A DNA stretch of 44,683 bases, taken from Cellulosilyticum sp. Lineage in GTDB: Bacteria; Bacillota; Clostridia; Lachnospirales; Cellulosilyticaceae. Location: NCBI GenBank assembly GCA_017421915.1, contig JAFOHG010000063.1, positions 1 through 44,683 on the forward strand, in the 5' to 3' direction. Below the pieces are notes generated by a model that saw nothing but the letters and a program-made list of their open reading frames with translations, did not search any database and was not told the origin of the DNA. Every line of letters begins with the position of its first letter. The stretch's first letter is position 1. Made by a program: the position numbers and the translations under genes. Of the stretch, positions 16,727 through 26,026 are shown in pieces.

Positions 16727-17995
16727 CTATATAATCAGTGAATGTCCACTCTCTAATATTCCATCTTCGTAGTGTTCTTGTAAGGTATGTCCACTTACTT
16801 CACAATTCTTACCAATCTTTACGTTGTCAGGTATGATTGTGTTATCACCTATTGCACTAATTCCTGTAGAATAGATATGAGATTTTGTAACGTGAGGTAC
16901 TGCCTCACCAATACCAATACTAGTATTTTCCCCTATTTCACATTTTTCGGATACTATGCATGTTTCCAAATTTGCACCTTTACGGATAATGGTTTCACCC
17001 ATTACAATTGAGTTTCTAACAACTGCACCTTCTTCAATGATAACCTTTGGCCCTAATACAGAATGATATACGTTTCCATATACTTCACATCCTTCAGAGA
17101 GTAATGATTGCTCAATTATTGCCTCTTTACCAATATATTGTGGTAATTGATGTTCTGTATTGGTATAAATTTTCCAAAACTCATCATATAAATTAAATAC
17201 AGGAACAGTTTCTGTAAGTTCCATATTAGCTTTCCAGTAAGCATCAATTGTACCTATACCTCTACAGTAATCATTAAATCGATATGCATCCACATTCTTT
17301 TCCCCATTAATCATTTCTGGTATGATATGTTTACCAAAATCACTATCTTCATGAATTGTATTATCCTTAAGAAGTGCTTCTCTTAATACCTTCCATGTAA
17401 AGATATAAATTCCCATAGAAGCTAAATTACTTTTTGGATGTGCAGGTTTTTCTTCAAATTCTACAATTCTATCTTCTGAATCTGCATTCATAATTCCAAA
17501 TTGTGGTGCAATATCCATAGGTACTTCTATAACTGCTATAGTTGCATCTGCTTGATTCTTTTTATGTTCTTCAAGCATCTCACTATAATCCATTTTATAA
17601 ACATGATCCCCAGATAAAACTAAAATATATTCTGGATTATAATCATCGATATATCTAATATTATGATAAATCGCATTTGCTGTTCCAGAATACCAAGAGC
17701 CTTGCTTATTCCCTTTTTTTTGGAAAGGTGGTAACACAGTAACACCACCATTTCTTCTATCTAAATCCCATGGAATCCCAATTCCAATATGTTTAGTTAA
17801 AAGTAATGGCTCATATTGTGTTAAAACTCCAACTGTATCAATCCCTGAATTAATACAGTTACTAAGTGGGAAGTCAATAATTCTATATTTACCTCCAAAC
17901 ATGACAGCAGGCTTTGCAATTTGTTTAGTAAGTGTACCTAGCCTGCTACCTTGTCCCCCTGCTAATAGCATAGCAATCATTTCTTTCTTATTCAT
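16727..17995 (-). CDS. glgC: Glucose-1-phosphate adenylyltransferase
   Basis: A 422-aa enzyme: glucose-1-phosphate plus ATP gives ADP-glucose, the donor for glycogen. The catalytic loop [13 protein letters not shown] is intact, followed by [19 protein letters not shown] and a conserved [10 protein letters not shown]. The C-terminal third is a left-handed beta-helix. AGGAGGGA precedes the ATG by five bases. It has a good promoter and is followed by glgD. The pair interrupts the purR-spoVG neighbourhood seen in Bacillus. Confidence 0.95.
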   Translation of the reverse strand: MNKKEMIAMLLAGGQGSRLGTLTKQIAKPAVMFGGKYRIIDFPLSNCINSGIDTVGVLTQYEPLLLTKHIGIGIPWDLDRRNGGVTVLPPFQKKGNKQGSWYSGTANAIYHNIRYIDDYNPEYILVLSGDHVYKMDYSEMLEEHKKNQADATIAVIEVPMDIAPQFGIMNADSEDRIVEFEEKPAHPKSNLASMGIYIFTWKVLREALLKDNTIHEDSDFGKHIIPEMINGEKNVDAYRFNDYCRGIGTIDAYWKANMELTETVPVFNLYDEFWKIYTNTEHQLPQYIGKEAIIEQSLLSEGCEVYGNVYHSVLGPKVIIEEGAVVRNSIVMGETIIRKGANLETCIVSEKCEIGENTSIGIGEAVPHVTKSHIYSTGISAIGDNTIIPDNVKIGKNCEVSGHTLQEHYEDGILESGHSLII

Positions 17996-18063
17996 GCAAT
18001 CCCTCCTAACCCTTCTCTACCGAGTTAAACTTTGAATAATTATAATGCTTACCGCGTATTAGC

Positions 18064-18092
18064 ATTGTATCATTTTTCCAATTTCTTTACAA
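18064..18092 (-). promoter_or_regulatory. Promoter of glgC-glgD
   Basis: Minus-strand TTGTAA, 17-nt spacer and TACAAT, about 70 bases before the glgC start. Confidence 0.6.
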
Positions 18093-18179
18093 TATTATAT
18101 TATATTATTATGATTAAAAATATTCTAAATAATATTTTCACACATTAACTTCTTCCCTTATTTATAATCATAAAAGCCA

Positions 18180-18989
18180 CTATTTATTATTATAAATATC
18201 TACTACTTTATTATTTTCATCTACAGCATCTAACCATAATAAAGTTTTAAAATCTTCCACTACTTTATTTTCTGGAACTTTTGTTGCCATCAATACACCA
18301 ATCCCAACTAGCTGCGCTTCAAACTCCTGCATTAATTCCATAATTCCTTTAGCCGTCCCTCCAGCTTTCATAAAGTCATCAATAAATAATACTTTTGAAT
18401 CTTTTTTAATTGCTCTGGTTGATAGACACATGGTATTAATGCGATGCTTACTGCCTGAAATATAATTTAAATGAATAGCTGTTCCATCTGTTAATTTAGT
18501 TTGATTACGTACAACAACCATTGGCTTATTAAGTGCCATAGCTGTCATAAGTGCAATTGGAATACCTTTAGTTTCAATTGTAATAATATAGTCTATTTCT
18601 ACATCCTTGAATAAGCTTGCTAATGCCATCCCTATTTTCTTTGAAATTTCAGGTGAGTAAAGTAAATCATTCATATAAATATAACCACCTGGAATAATAC
18701 GATCCGAACTATTAATTAGCTGGCATAGCTCTTTTGTAAAATCTTTAATTTGCTCATCTGTCATAAGTGGATTATAATATACCCCACCTGCTGCTCCTGA
18801 TACTGTTTCAATATATCCTAACTGATAATTATTAAAGATTTCTTTAACAATATCTAAGTCTTCACTTATTGTAGATTTTGCACAATTAAACAAGTTACAA
18901 AAATATGTTAATGTGTAAATCTTATTCGGATTATTTGTTAGGATATTCGTAATAACACTTATCCTATCGTGTTTTTGAACTTTTTTCAT
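18180..18989 (-). CDS. purR: Purine operon repressor PurR (PRT-fold)
   Basis: A 269-aa repressor of the Bacillus PurR type. The N-terminal winged helix (about 1-70, KKVQKHDRISVITNILTNNP) binds DNA. The C-terminal phosphoribosyltransferase-like domain (about 90-269) has the PRPP loop VLFIDDFMKAGGTAKG and lacks enzymatic use in the family: PRPP binding relieves repression when purines are scarce. AAAGGAG precedes the ATG. Two PurBox-like sites overlap its own promoter, implying autoregulation. It is divergent from murC. Confidence 0.95.
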   Translation of the reverse strand: MKKVQKHDRISVITNILTNNPNKIYTLTYFCNLFNCAKSTISEDLDIVKEIFNNYQLGYIETVSGAAGGVYYNPLMTDEQIKDFTKELCQLINSSDRIIPGGYIYMNDLLYSPEISKKIGMALASLFKDVEIDYIITIETKGIPIALMTAMALNKPMVVVRNQTKLTDGTAIHLNYISGSKHRINTMCLSTRAIKKDSKVLFIDDFMKAGGTAKGIMELMQEFEAQLVGIGVLMATKVPENKVVEDFKTLLWLDAVDENNKVVDIYNNK

Positions 18990-19026
18990 TGTTTTCTCCT
19001 TTTTTCAGTGACTTTGCTTACCTTTT

Positions 19027-19056
19027 ATTATATGCTATTATGTTCTCAAAGTCGAA
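19027..19056 (-). promoter_or_regulatory. Promoter of purR
   Basis: Minus-strand TTCGAC, 18-nt spacer and TATAAT. The -35 hexamer lies inside the proximal PurBox-like site. Confidence 0.6.
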
Positions 19057-19091
19057 TATTTAAATCGCTTACCGCAATATCATTCGCAATT
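19048..19091. promoter_or_regulatory. PurBox pair between purR and murC
   Basis: Two 13-nt PurBox-like sequences in inverted orientation: AAAGTCGAATATT (19048-19060) and ATCATTCGCAATT (19079-19091), separated by exactly 18 bases. Each keeps the central CGAA/TTCG with W-rich flanks, as in the Bacillus PurBox AWWWCCGAACWWT, but with differences at the C/G positions next to it. The arrangement is repeated upstream of purA. The distal box ends 11 bases before the -35 of murC. Confidence 0.65.
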
Positions 19092-19102
19092 TACAAAAAT
19101 AT

Positions 19103-19130
19103 TTGTTTATTATTTATCTTAGTATATAAT
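19103..19130 (+). promoter_or_regulatory. Promoter of murC
   Basis: TTGTTT, 16-nt spacer and TATAAT on the plus strand, 83 bases before the murC start. Confidence 0.5.
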
Positions 19131-19212
19131 TAAAGATGCCTTAATTACATATCATAGTATTATGGCCTCATTAATATAGAAGGATACTATATTTATCGAA
19201 AGGACTAATAAC

Positions 19213-20601
19213 ATGTCAAATCAGAACTCTCTATTAGATAAAAAGAAATTACATTTTATAGGTATTGGTGGTATTAGCATGAGTGGACTTGCTGAAATCA
19301 TCTTTAATAAAGGTTATAAGGTAACCGGTTCAGATATGAAGCATTCCATTACAACTAATCATCTTGAAGAAATAGGCATTACTATTCACTATGGACATCA
19401 TGCAAAAAATATTGCCGAGGATGTAGATCTTGTTATTTATACTGCTGCAATTCATGATGATAATCCTGAAATTCAAGCAGCTAAAGCAAGAGGCATTGAA
19501 CTTATGACACGTTCTGTATTTCTTGAACTTTTAATGCACCATTTTGAATATCCAATTTGTGTTTCAGGAACTCATGGTAAAACAACTACAACCTCTATGC
19601 TCTCACATGCACTTCTTGCTGCGAATTTAGACCCGACAATTAGTGTTGGAGGCATTTTAAAAGCAATTAATGGTAATATTCGCATAGGACACTCTAAATA
19701 CTTTGTAACAGAAGCTTGTGAGTACTGTGATAGTTTCCTAGATTTCTTCCCTCGTGTTGGTATTATCTTAAATATAGAAGAAGATCACTTAGACTATTTT
19801 AAAGACATTAATCAAATTAGAACTTCATTCCAAAAATTTTCTCAAAAAATACCTAAAGATGGATTTCTTGCTGTTAATGGTGAAATCGAAAATCTAAATG
19901 ATTTCTTAGCGCCTATTGATTGCCAAGTTGAAACTTTCGGTTTTGAAGATAAAGATAACTGGGTTGCTAAAAATGTAGTCTATAATGAAAAAGCTTGTGC
20001 AAGCTTTGACGTTTATTATAATGGTCAATTTATAAAACACTTAATTCTTCATGTTCCAGGTAAACATAATGTTTTAAATGCCCTATCTGTATGTAGTGTT
20101 TGCCATCACTTAGGTTTAGATTTAGATGTTTTAAATCATGGACTTGAAGACTTTAGTGGCGCAAACCAACGTTTTGAAATTAAAGGTACAGTTAACGGGA
20201 TTACAATTGTAGATGATTATGCACACCACCCAACAGAAATTTCTGCTACTTTATCTGTAGCTCATAACTACCCACATAATAACCTTTATATTGTATTCCA
20301 ACCTCATACTTATACTCGTACAAAAGCATTCTTAGATGACTTTGCTAAATCGCTTTCAGTTGCTCAAAATATCATTTTAACAGATATCTATGCTGCTAGA
20401 GAAAAAAATCCTGGTGATATCTCTGCAAAAGATATTGTTAATAAGATTGAAGCCCTTGGTAAAGAAGCACTCTATATGTCCGACTTCAACGAAATCGCTT
20501 CTTATCTTAGACAGCAAGCTGTATCAGGTGACCTAATTATTACAATGGGCGCTGGAAACGTAAATCAAATCGCTTCTATTTTATTAGAAAACAATGAATA
20601 G
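19213..20601 (+). CDS. murC: UDP-N-acetylmuramate-L-alanine ligase
   Basis: A 462-aa cytoplasmic Mur ligase adding L-alanine to UDP-MurNAc with ATP. Three domains are visible: a Rossmann UDP-binding part (HFIGIGGISMSGLAE), the ATP loop GTHGKTT (119-125) with the following central domain, and the C-terminal domain with DDYAHHPTEI and FQPHTYTRT. Length is normal. AAAGGA precedes the ATG. It is a single-gene transcript ended by a strong hairpin, divergent from purR. Confidence 0.97.
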   Translation: MSNQNSLLDKKKLHFIGIGGISMSGLAEIIFNKGYKVTGSDMKHSITTNHLEEIGITIHYGHHAKNIAEDVDLVIYTAAIHDDNPEIQAAKARGIELMTRSVFLELLMHHFEYPICVSGTHGKTTTTSMLSHALLAANLDPTISVGGILKAINGNIRIGHSKYFVTEACEYCDSFLDFFPRVGIILNIEEDHLDYFKDINQIRTSFQKFSQKIPKDGFLAVNGEIENLNDFLAPIDCQVETFGFEDKDNWVAKNVVYNEKACASFDVYYNGQFIKHLILHVPGKHNVLNALSVCSVCHHLGLDLDVLNHGLEDFSGANQRFEIKGTVNGITIVDDYAHHPTEISATLSVAHNYPHNNLYIVFQPHTYTRTKAFLDDFAKSLSVAQNIILTDIYAAREKNPGDISAKDIVNKIEALGKEALYMSDFNEIASYLRQQAVSGDLIITMGAGNVNQIASILLENNE

Positions 20602-20641
20602 CTTTACTACAACTTAATCCCCTATCCCGTACTATTTACCT

Positions 20642-20670
20642 AAATCTCCCCTTTATTGGGGAGATTTTCA
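20642..20670 (+). terminator. Terminator of murC
   Basis: Stem AAATCTCCCC/GGGGAGATTT with a 6-nt loop, followed by a T-rich tract, 40 bases after the murC stop. Confidence 0.88.
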
Positions 20671-20745
20671 TTTATTTACTTATCATATTTTCTCCATTTT
20701 GTGCTATAATACTAACACATAAAATGATTTACAAGGAGGTGTCAC

Positions 20746-21816
20746 ATGGCATATATCAAAACAGGTTGTTTTACTACAAATTTCATCCAAGTCCCACAAT
20801 GGTTTATTACAGACTATATGCCAAAGGCACTCAGCGGCTATACAAAAGTTTATCTTTACTTACTAGCACTATCAGCGCATCCAACCAATAAAGGCATTTG
20901 TCTAGAGGATGTTTGTAGTGCATTAGATATGCTTCATTCAGAAGTTATACAAGCACTAAAATATTGGGATGAACAGAAAGTTCTTGTTTTTAAAGAAGAA
21001 AGTCCAGAATCATTTCAACTAGATTTTATGGTAGAGCCACCTACTTCTCATTCCAATTCAACAGAGTCTAAAAATATTACCATAAAACCTATTATTCAGC
21101 AGACTAGACCCGAATATAGTATTGATGAAATTAATCTTTATAAAGATAATAGCCAAGATTTCTCTAATCTTGTTAAAGTTACTGAACGTTACTTAGGCAG
21201 GCTTCTATCCTTTACAGATCAAAAAGTCTTATATAGCTTTTATGATTGGCTGCATATGCCATTTAATCTAATTGAGTACCTTATAGAATATTGTGCTTCT
21301 ATGAACCGTACTGGCATGCATTATATTGAAAAAGTTGCTATTAACTGGGTAGATGAAGGTATCTTGACACTAGAACAAGCTAAAGCTAAAATGGCTGTTG
21401 ATAAACGTTATTTTAAAATTTTAAATGCTCTCGGGGCTGCTCGTAATACCCTAACGCCTGTTGATAAAAAATATATGTCAAAATGGTTAGATACCTATCA
21501 TTTTAGCTTAGAAATTGTTCTTGCCGCCTGCAATAAAGCAGTGACTCAATCAAATAAGCCAAGCTTAAATTATGTTGATACTATTCTTACAAGTTGGCAT
21601 AATGATAACGTCAAAACTTTAGATGATATTAAGGCTTTAGATAAAGTTTTCGAGAGTAAAAAGCTGATGGGAGCTCAAGCTAATAAATCTTTTGTGACAC
21701 CTCTTCCAAATAAAGTTGCTAAATTTAATGAAATGGATTCTCGTGATTGGGATTTTGATGAAATGGAAAGATTGGAACGTGAATATATTGAGCGCAAGCT
21801 AAACGGAGGAAGTTAA
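20746..21816 (+). CDS. DnaD-domain replication initiation protein
   Basis: A 356-aa primosomal protein. The N-terminal winged-helix region (about 1-95) resembles DnaD/DnaB(Bsu)-type domains. The segment at about 130-205 (TERYLGRLLSFTDQKVLYSFYDWLHMPFNLIEYLIEYCAS shortened) and a second at 215-290 are typical DnaD/DnaB_2 repeats with a YxxxIxxxW-like end (NYVDTILTSWHN). Such proteins remodel origin DNA and help load the replicative helicase. It is 2 bases before a dnaI-type helicase loader, which supports the role. Promoter: an extended -10 TGCTATAAT at 20702-20710. AAGGAGGTG precedes the ATG. Whether to call it dnaD or dnaB (Bacillus sense) is unclear. Confidence 0.88.
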   Translation: MAYIKTGCFTTNFIQVPQWFITDYMPKALSGYTKVYLYLLALSAHPTNKGICLEDVCSALDMLHSEVIQALKYWDEQKVLVFKEESPESFQLDFMVEPPTSHSNSTESKNITIKPIIQQTRPEYSIDEINLYKDNSQDFSNLVKVTERYLGRLLSFTDQKVLYSFYDWLHMPFNLIEYLIEYCASMNRTGMHYIEKVAINWVDEGILTLEQAKAKMAVDKRYFKILNALGAARNTLTPVDKKYMSKWLDTYHFSLEIVLAACNKAVTQSNKPSLNYVDTILTSWHNDNVKTLDDIKALDKVFESKKLMGAQANKSFVTPLPNKVAKFNEMDSRDWDFDEMERLEREYIERKLNGGS

Positions 21817-21818
21817 AT

Positions 21819-22814
21819 ATGAACAATAAAGAACTGTACTATAAGCGTTTATTACGTGAATATGACTTGATGCGTTCTAAATCTCATCAAGAAATGCTTA
21901 ATCGTCAAAAAGAAATTTATGAAAAAATTCCACAAATTAAAGCTATAGATGATGAATTAAGTGACTCAGGCATTAAATTAGTACGCCGCATGATGGCTTC
22001 GCCTCAATCTGATACTTTAGAAAACTTTCATAAACATTCAGATGAACTCTTGCGTACTAAAAAAATGATTTTAGTAGAAAATGGTTATGAACCAAACTAT
22101 CTGGAGCAACAATTTCATTGTAAATTATGTAAAGATACAGGCTTTATTAGTAATGAACCTTGTTCTTGTTTTAAACAAGGCCTAATTACGATTGCTTATG
22201 AGCAATCTAACTTAAAAAATATTCTAGATAAGGAAAACTTTAATTCTTTTTCGCTTAAGTATTACTCTAAAAATCCAGTTGGAAAAGATAGCCGTTCTCC
22301 TTATGATAATATGGTTAAGGTTAAGCAAATTTGCGTTGATTTAATCGAAAAATTTGATACGGAAAAAGAAAGTTTACTTTTAACAGGGCAAACTGGTGTG
22401 GGTAAGACCTTCCTTTGTAATTGTATCGCTAAAGAACTCTTAGATAATGGATTTACAGTTTTATATTTTACAGCACCTCAACTCTTTAAACTTTTTGAGG
22501 AATCTAGATTCCATCGTGAAGATATGTTGGATGATTCTAAAAATCTATTAAATATGTTATTTGATGCAGATATGCTTATCATAGATGATCTTGGTACAGA
22601 ATCTATTTCTACTATAACGATTAGTGATTTATTTAATGTTATCAATTCTCGTTATCTTAACCAAACTTCTACTCTTATCTCTACAAATCTAACTTACAAA
22701 CAACTTACAGAACGTTATACGGACCGTATTATCTCTCGTATCTTTGGACAGTATACTACCTTAAAGCTATATGGTGATTATATTCGTAAACTTAAAAAGT
22801 ACAGCCACTCTTAG
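21819..22814 (+). CDS. DnaI/DnaC-type helicase-loader AAA+ ATPase
   Basis: A 331-aa helicase loader. The N-terminal helicase-binding region carries a zinc-like cluster C101-x2-C104...C115-x-C117 (FHCKLCKDTG...EPCSC). The AAA+ domain has Walker A GQTGVGKT (190-197), Walker B MLIIDDLGTE and an arginine-finger-like DRIISRIFG near the end. It would deliver the replicative helicase DnaB (encoded at 38505-39833) onto single-stranded DNA. GGAGG nine bases upstream lies inside the end of the dnaD-like gene. The stop codon lies within the terminator hairpin. Confidence 0.93.
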   Translation: MNNKELYYKRLLREYDLMRSKSHQEMLNRQKEIYEKIPQIKAIDDELSDSGIKLVRRMMASPQSDTLENFHKHSDELLRTKKMILVENGYEPNYLEQQFHCKLCKDTGFISNEPCSCFKQGLITIAYEQSNLKNILDKENFNSFSLKYYSKNPVGKDSRSPYDNMVKVKQICVDLIEKFDTEKESLLLTGQTGVGKTFLCNCIAKELLDNGFTVLYFTAPQLFKLFEESRFHREDMLDDSKNLLNMLFDADMLIIDDLGTESISTITISDLFNVINSRYLNQTSTLISTNLTYKQLTERYTDRIISRIFGQYTTLKLYGDYIRKLKKYSHS

Positions 22815-22830
22815 TGGAATGTACTTTTTT
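22794..22830 (+). terminator. Terminator of the dnaD-dnaI operon
   Basis: Outer stem AAAAAGTACA/TGTACTTTTT with inner CCACT/AGTGG. The left arm is made from the last codons of the helicase-loader gene. A T-run follows. Confidence 0.88.
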
Positions 22831-22926
22831 ATTTTCCTCTTTTATAGGCTTATATAAATGAATATTTCAATGCTTATCCTAATATATTTATAATATCACC
22901 CATTTTACTTCAGGAGGTTCTATATT

Positions 22927-24273
22927 ATGTTTCATGCCGTTAAACTTTCAAAATCTGATCCAACTCCTATTTATATACAACTTGCTAGTGAACTTGCTAA
23001 TCTTATTGAACAAGACCTTTTATATGAAGGAATGAAACTTCCAACTATTCGTTTACTTTCTAAGCAACTGTCTATTAACAGGGATACTGTTGTAAGTGCC
23101 TATAAACTCTTAGAACAACAAGGGCTTGTAGAAAGTTATATAGGTAAAGGTACTTACATTGCTCCACATAAAAAATCCACCTCATTATCTGTACATACTC
23201 CTCCTACTCATCATAAGCCTCACATTTGTTGTAGTCATCTTAATTTATCAGACGATTTTTTTCCTTCCACGCTTTGCCAAGAACTCACTACCCAAGTTAT
23301 TCTAAAAGAAGGTTGGGAAGCTTTTTGTGACCCTCTTTATAGGCAGCGAAGAGAATTAAAGCAAAGTGCCACTTGTTTTTTAGAAGACTTAGGTATCAAA
23401 GCTCACTTTGCCCAAACTCGTATTATTAGTAATATGGATGAATTTCTATTAAATCTTTTTAAACTTTCTCCTAAGGTAGGCATATGTGTGGAAACCCCTC
23501 GTGATCTTGCACTTCCGTGTTACCTACGCTCTATCGGAGCTAAAATTTATGAAGTTCCTTTAACACCTCTAGGTATGAATTTAGATGTTCTAGAAAAATA
23601 TTTACGTACAGGTACAATTTCTTATATCTTTTTATCCCCTTACTTGCAGAATCCTACTGGTGTTTGCTATTCTAAAACTCATCTTCAAAAACTATTGGAA
23701 TTAGCTGAGCGTTATGATTGTCTTATTGTAGAAGATGGTACTTATTGTGACTTTTTAACTCACACTCATTATACGCCACTTTATAACCTTTCTCGTAATG
23801 GTCATGTTATTTATCTCTACCATTTTTCTAAACTTTACTTACCCTATATGAAATATAGTTTTGCAGTTCTTCCAACACATTTACTTAAACGCTTTAAAGA
23901 TGATATAGAATGTAGTTTTAATGAACGCTTCTTACAGTACTACTTAAATTCTAATGCTCTAATAGATATTAAGAAACAAATTATACTTACATGCCAAACA
24001 CGCTATCAATATCTTATTCAAAAACTAGAACCTTTAAAGGAACATATATCCTATTTTTCTAATTATGGTGGCTTAAGTTTATGGTGTTCGGTTTCTCCTA
24101 CAATTTATGAAACACTTTGTCAACGACTTGCTCAAAAAGATATTATTATTGCACCCGGTGAACTTTTTTCTAATGGAGCCTCTACTGGTTATTTCCGTAT
24201 CTCTATTAGTAATATTTCTTGTAATGACATTGATGAACTAGTTTGTGTACTCCAAGAAATTTTAGCTTCATAA
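22927..24273 (+). CDS. MocR/GntR-family regulator with aminotransferase-like domain
   Basis: A 448-aa fusion: a GntR winged helix (about 8-78; PIYIQLASELANLIEQD, LSINRDTVVSAYKLLEQQGLVES) joined to a fold-type I aminotransferase-like domain (about 100-448). PLP-site elements are recognisable: NPTG in LSPYLQNPTG, an Asp in VEDGTYCDF, the Lys of HFSK and the substrate-binding Arg of YFRISIS. Others differ from typical MocR proteins: the usual GxQQAL loop is replaced by SNMDEFLL and the phosphate-binding Arg after the Lys is replaced in LPYMKYSF. MocR proteins usually regulate vitamin B6 or amino-acid genes next door; no such gene is adjacent. Single-gene transcript with AGGAGG and its own terminator. 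Confidence 0.88.
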   Translation: MFHAVKLSKSDPTPIYIQLASELANLIEQDLLYEGMKLPTIRLLSKQLSINRDTVVSAYKLLEQQGLVESYIGKGTYIAPHKKSTSLSVHTPPTHHKPHICCSHLNLSDDFFPSTLCQELTTQVILKEGWEAFCDPLYRQRRELKQSATCFLEDLGIKAHFAQTRIISNMDEFLLNLFKLSPKVGICVETPRDLALPCYLRSIGAKIYEVPLTPLGMNLDVLEKYLRTGTISYIFLSPYLQNPTGVCYSKTHLQKLLELAERYDCLIVEDGTYCDFLTHTHYTPLYNLSRNGHVIYLYHFSKLYLPYMKYSFAVLPTHLLKRFKDDIECSFNERFLQYYLNSNALIDIKKQIILTCQTRYQYLIQKLEPLKEHISYFSNYGGLSLWCSVSPTIYETLCQRLAQKDIIIAPGELFSNGASTGYFRISISNISCNDIDELVCVLQEILAS

Positions 24274-24298
24274 TTTCTCATATTAAACACTTTTTTAA

Positions 24299-24327
24299 CG
24301 GGTATGCCAACGCCTACCCGCTTTTAT
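24299..24327 (+). terminator. Terminator of the MocR gene
   Basis: Stem CGGGTA/TACCCG with a GC-containing 10-nt loop and a short T-tract, lying between convergent genes (MocR plus, cwlD-like minus). Confidence 0.75.
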
Positions 24328-24343
24328 TATATTTATTAATTTC

Positions 24344-25027
24344 TTAATTTGTTTTTTGTTCAAAGTATTTAACAATCCCTAGATAAATGCCTAATGCCAT
24401 TTTTTCTTGATATTCAGCATTATTTAATTTTTCTTCTTCCTCAGGATTCGTTAAAAATCCACATTCAATAATAACTGCTGGTATGTCTGTAGCTTTTAAT
24501 ACATAATAATTAGTATTACTTTTTGCTTCTCTTCTATTAGTTGAATCTGTATAAGTTTTGATTGTATTTTGGATAGCATTAGCAAGTAATTTTCCTTCCT
24601 CTGATTTCCCATTAAAGAATACTTGTGCTCCATGGACACTTGGTTGTGTAAAAGAGTTTTGATGAATACTTACTAATATATCTCCTCCTTCTGAAAGCTT
24701 TTTCCGCTCAACCATATCTTTACTTTTATGTTTAACACCATCCATACCATCTACATCGTCATCTGTTGTACGTGTCATAATAACAACTGCGCCTGCATTT
24801 TGAAGATAATCTCTTAATAATAAAGCGATTATTAAATTTAGGTGCTTTTCATCTAGTCCTTTTATGCCTGGTTTTCCTGGATCAAATCCACCATGTCCCG
24901 GATCTAAAATAATAATTTTATTATTTAATACACTACTTTCTGCTTTTAACGGCATCTCTATAACACCTATCATCGTTTGTAGTACAATACATACTATAAG
25001 TAACCAAATAATTTGATACTTTTTCAT
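24344..25027 (-). CDS. cwlD: N-acetylmuramoyl-L-alanine amidase, CwlD-like
   Basis: A 227-aa exported Amidase_3 enzyme with an N-terminal membrane/signal segment (5-25). All four zinc/catalytic residues are visible: H45 (DPGHGG), E60 (LDEKHLN), H122 (SIHQN) and E188 (IIECGFLTN). There is no binding or repeat domain, so the size matches CwlD, the spore amidase that with PdaA makes muramic-delta-lactam in cortex peptidoglycan. A vegetative amidase of the same class is the alternative. It starts 28 bases after the alpha/beta-hydrolase stop and is probably co-transcribed with it. Confidence 0.82.
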   Translation of the reverse strand: MKKYQIIWLLIVCIVLQTMIGVIEMPLKAESSVLNNKIIILDPGHGGFDPGKPGIKGLDEKHLNLIIALLLRDYLQNAGAVVIMTRTTDDDVDGMDGVKHKSKDMVERKKLSEGGDILVSIHQNSFTQPSVHGAQVFFNGKSEEGKLLANAIQNTIKTYTDSTNRREAKSNTNYYVLKATDIPAVIIECGFLTNPEEEEKLNNAEYQEKMALGIYLGIVKYFEQKTN

Positions 25028-25055
25028 ATTTTCATTCCTTTTCTTTTATCTTCCT

Positions 25056-25844
25056 TCAACTGGTAGTCTTTATTTCTTTTATAAATGTTATATAATTTTC
25101 TTCTATAGCAACTAGGTCACTATGATGATAACAGAAATGACCTGAATCTTTTAAGTAAAGTACCCTAATATCTCCTAAGCTTTCTCTAAAATATTTTATA
25201 CTTCTACTATTTACAAACTCATCCTTTGCTGCAAACACTAAAGCAACTTTACATGTTAAATATTTTACTTGCTTTTTTGTATAGCTTATTATTGTTAAAA
25301 GTTCACTATACCGTCTTATTAAGCCAATGAATGCACGTAGTTTAATAGGTCCTACACCCATTGCATGATATTCAGCTATAGTATATCTTTCAAATACCCT
25401 TACTTTACCAAAATTGATTTTCAAAGCACTTTTTATTACTCGTGGCCATAAATGAATCTTTAATGGCACATTTATTAGAAATAAAGCTTTTATCCTTTTT
25501 TTTCTGGTAACTGCTTCACAAATTCCTAATAAAGCTCCCATAGAATGCCCCACTATAATAATTTGATCATATTTAGTTAAGAGCCACGTAATTTGATCAG
25601 AAATATATTTGACCCATTCCATATAACCTATTTGGGCAAAATATATACTATCTCCCCCATGACCAGGTAGCCATACTCTATAAGTAGAATATCCTTCTCT
25701 ATATGCAATCTCTGCTAATGTTCTAAACTGTTTGGGACTTTCTAGGATACCATGAATAAAAACGACTACTTCACAACTATCTTTATGATGTCTATATAAC
25801 CCTCGTGTTTTATACTCTTTATCTTTATCGTTCTTATACTTCAT
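25056..25844 (-). CDS. Alpha/beta hydrolase (serine esterase/lipase-like)
   Basis: A 262-aa alpha/beta-hydrolase fold protein. The oxyanion-side motif VVVFIHGILESP, nucleophile elbow GHSMG, acid AAKDEFV and catalytic His in DSGHFCYH are in correct order. There is no signal peptide. The lid region (about 125-190) is rich in basic and aromatic residues. The substrate is unknown; resemblance to monoacylglycerol lipase or carboxylesterase families is general. The ribosome-binding site is weak. It is the first gene of a two-gene unit with the cwlD-like amidase. Confidence 0.85.
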   Translation of the reverse strand: MKYKNDKDKEYKTRGLYRHHKDSCEVVVFIHGILESPKQFRTLAEIAYREGYSTYRVWLPGHGGDSIYFAQIGYMEWVKYISDQITWLLTKYDQIIIVGHSMGALLGICEAVTRKKRIKALFLINVPLKIHLWPRVIKSALKINFGKVRVFERYTIAEYHAMGVGPIKLRAFIGLIRRYSELLTIISYTKKQVKYLTCKVALVFAAKDEFVNSRSIKYFRESLGDIRVLYLKDSGHFCYHHSDLVAIEENYITFIKEIKTTS

Positions 25845-25977
25845 CTGCTACTATTTATCCCTTTCAATCAACCTATCTTAAAACTTACTTTTTTAATACC
25901 TATTCACTATATATTATCTTTCTTATCTCTACATTTTTTCATTTTAAAAATCTATCGCCCAATTTATTTTTATAAAT

Positions 25978-26020
25978 AAAAAAAAGCAAATGACACTATC
26001 TTAGTCATTTGCTTTTTTTT
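25978..26020 (-). terminator. Terminator of the GH18 gene
   Basis: Perfect stem GCAAATGAC/GTCATTTGC extended by an A8/T8 pair and a 9-nt loop. It can act in both directions and directly follows the GH18 stop codon. Confidence 0.88.
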
Positions 26021-26026
26021 ATTTAA

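Noticed and set aside
18090..18135. AT-rich TATTATAT repeats upstream of glgC as an origin or DNA-unwinding element
   Set aside because: No DnaA-box cluster or dnaA gene is nearby; low-complexity promoter-upstream sequence explains it.
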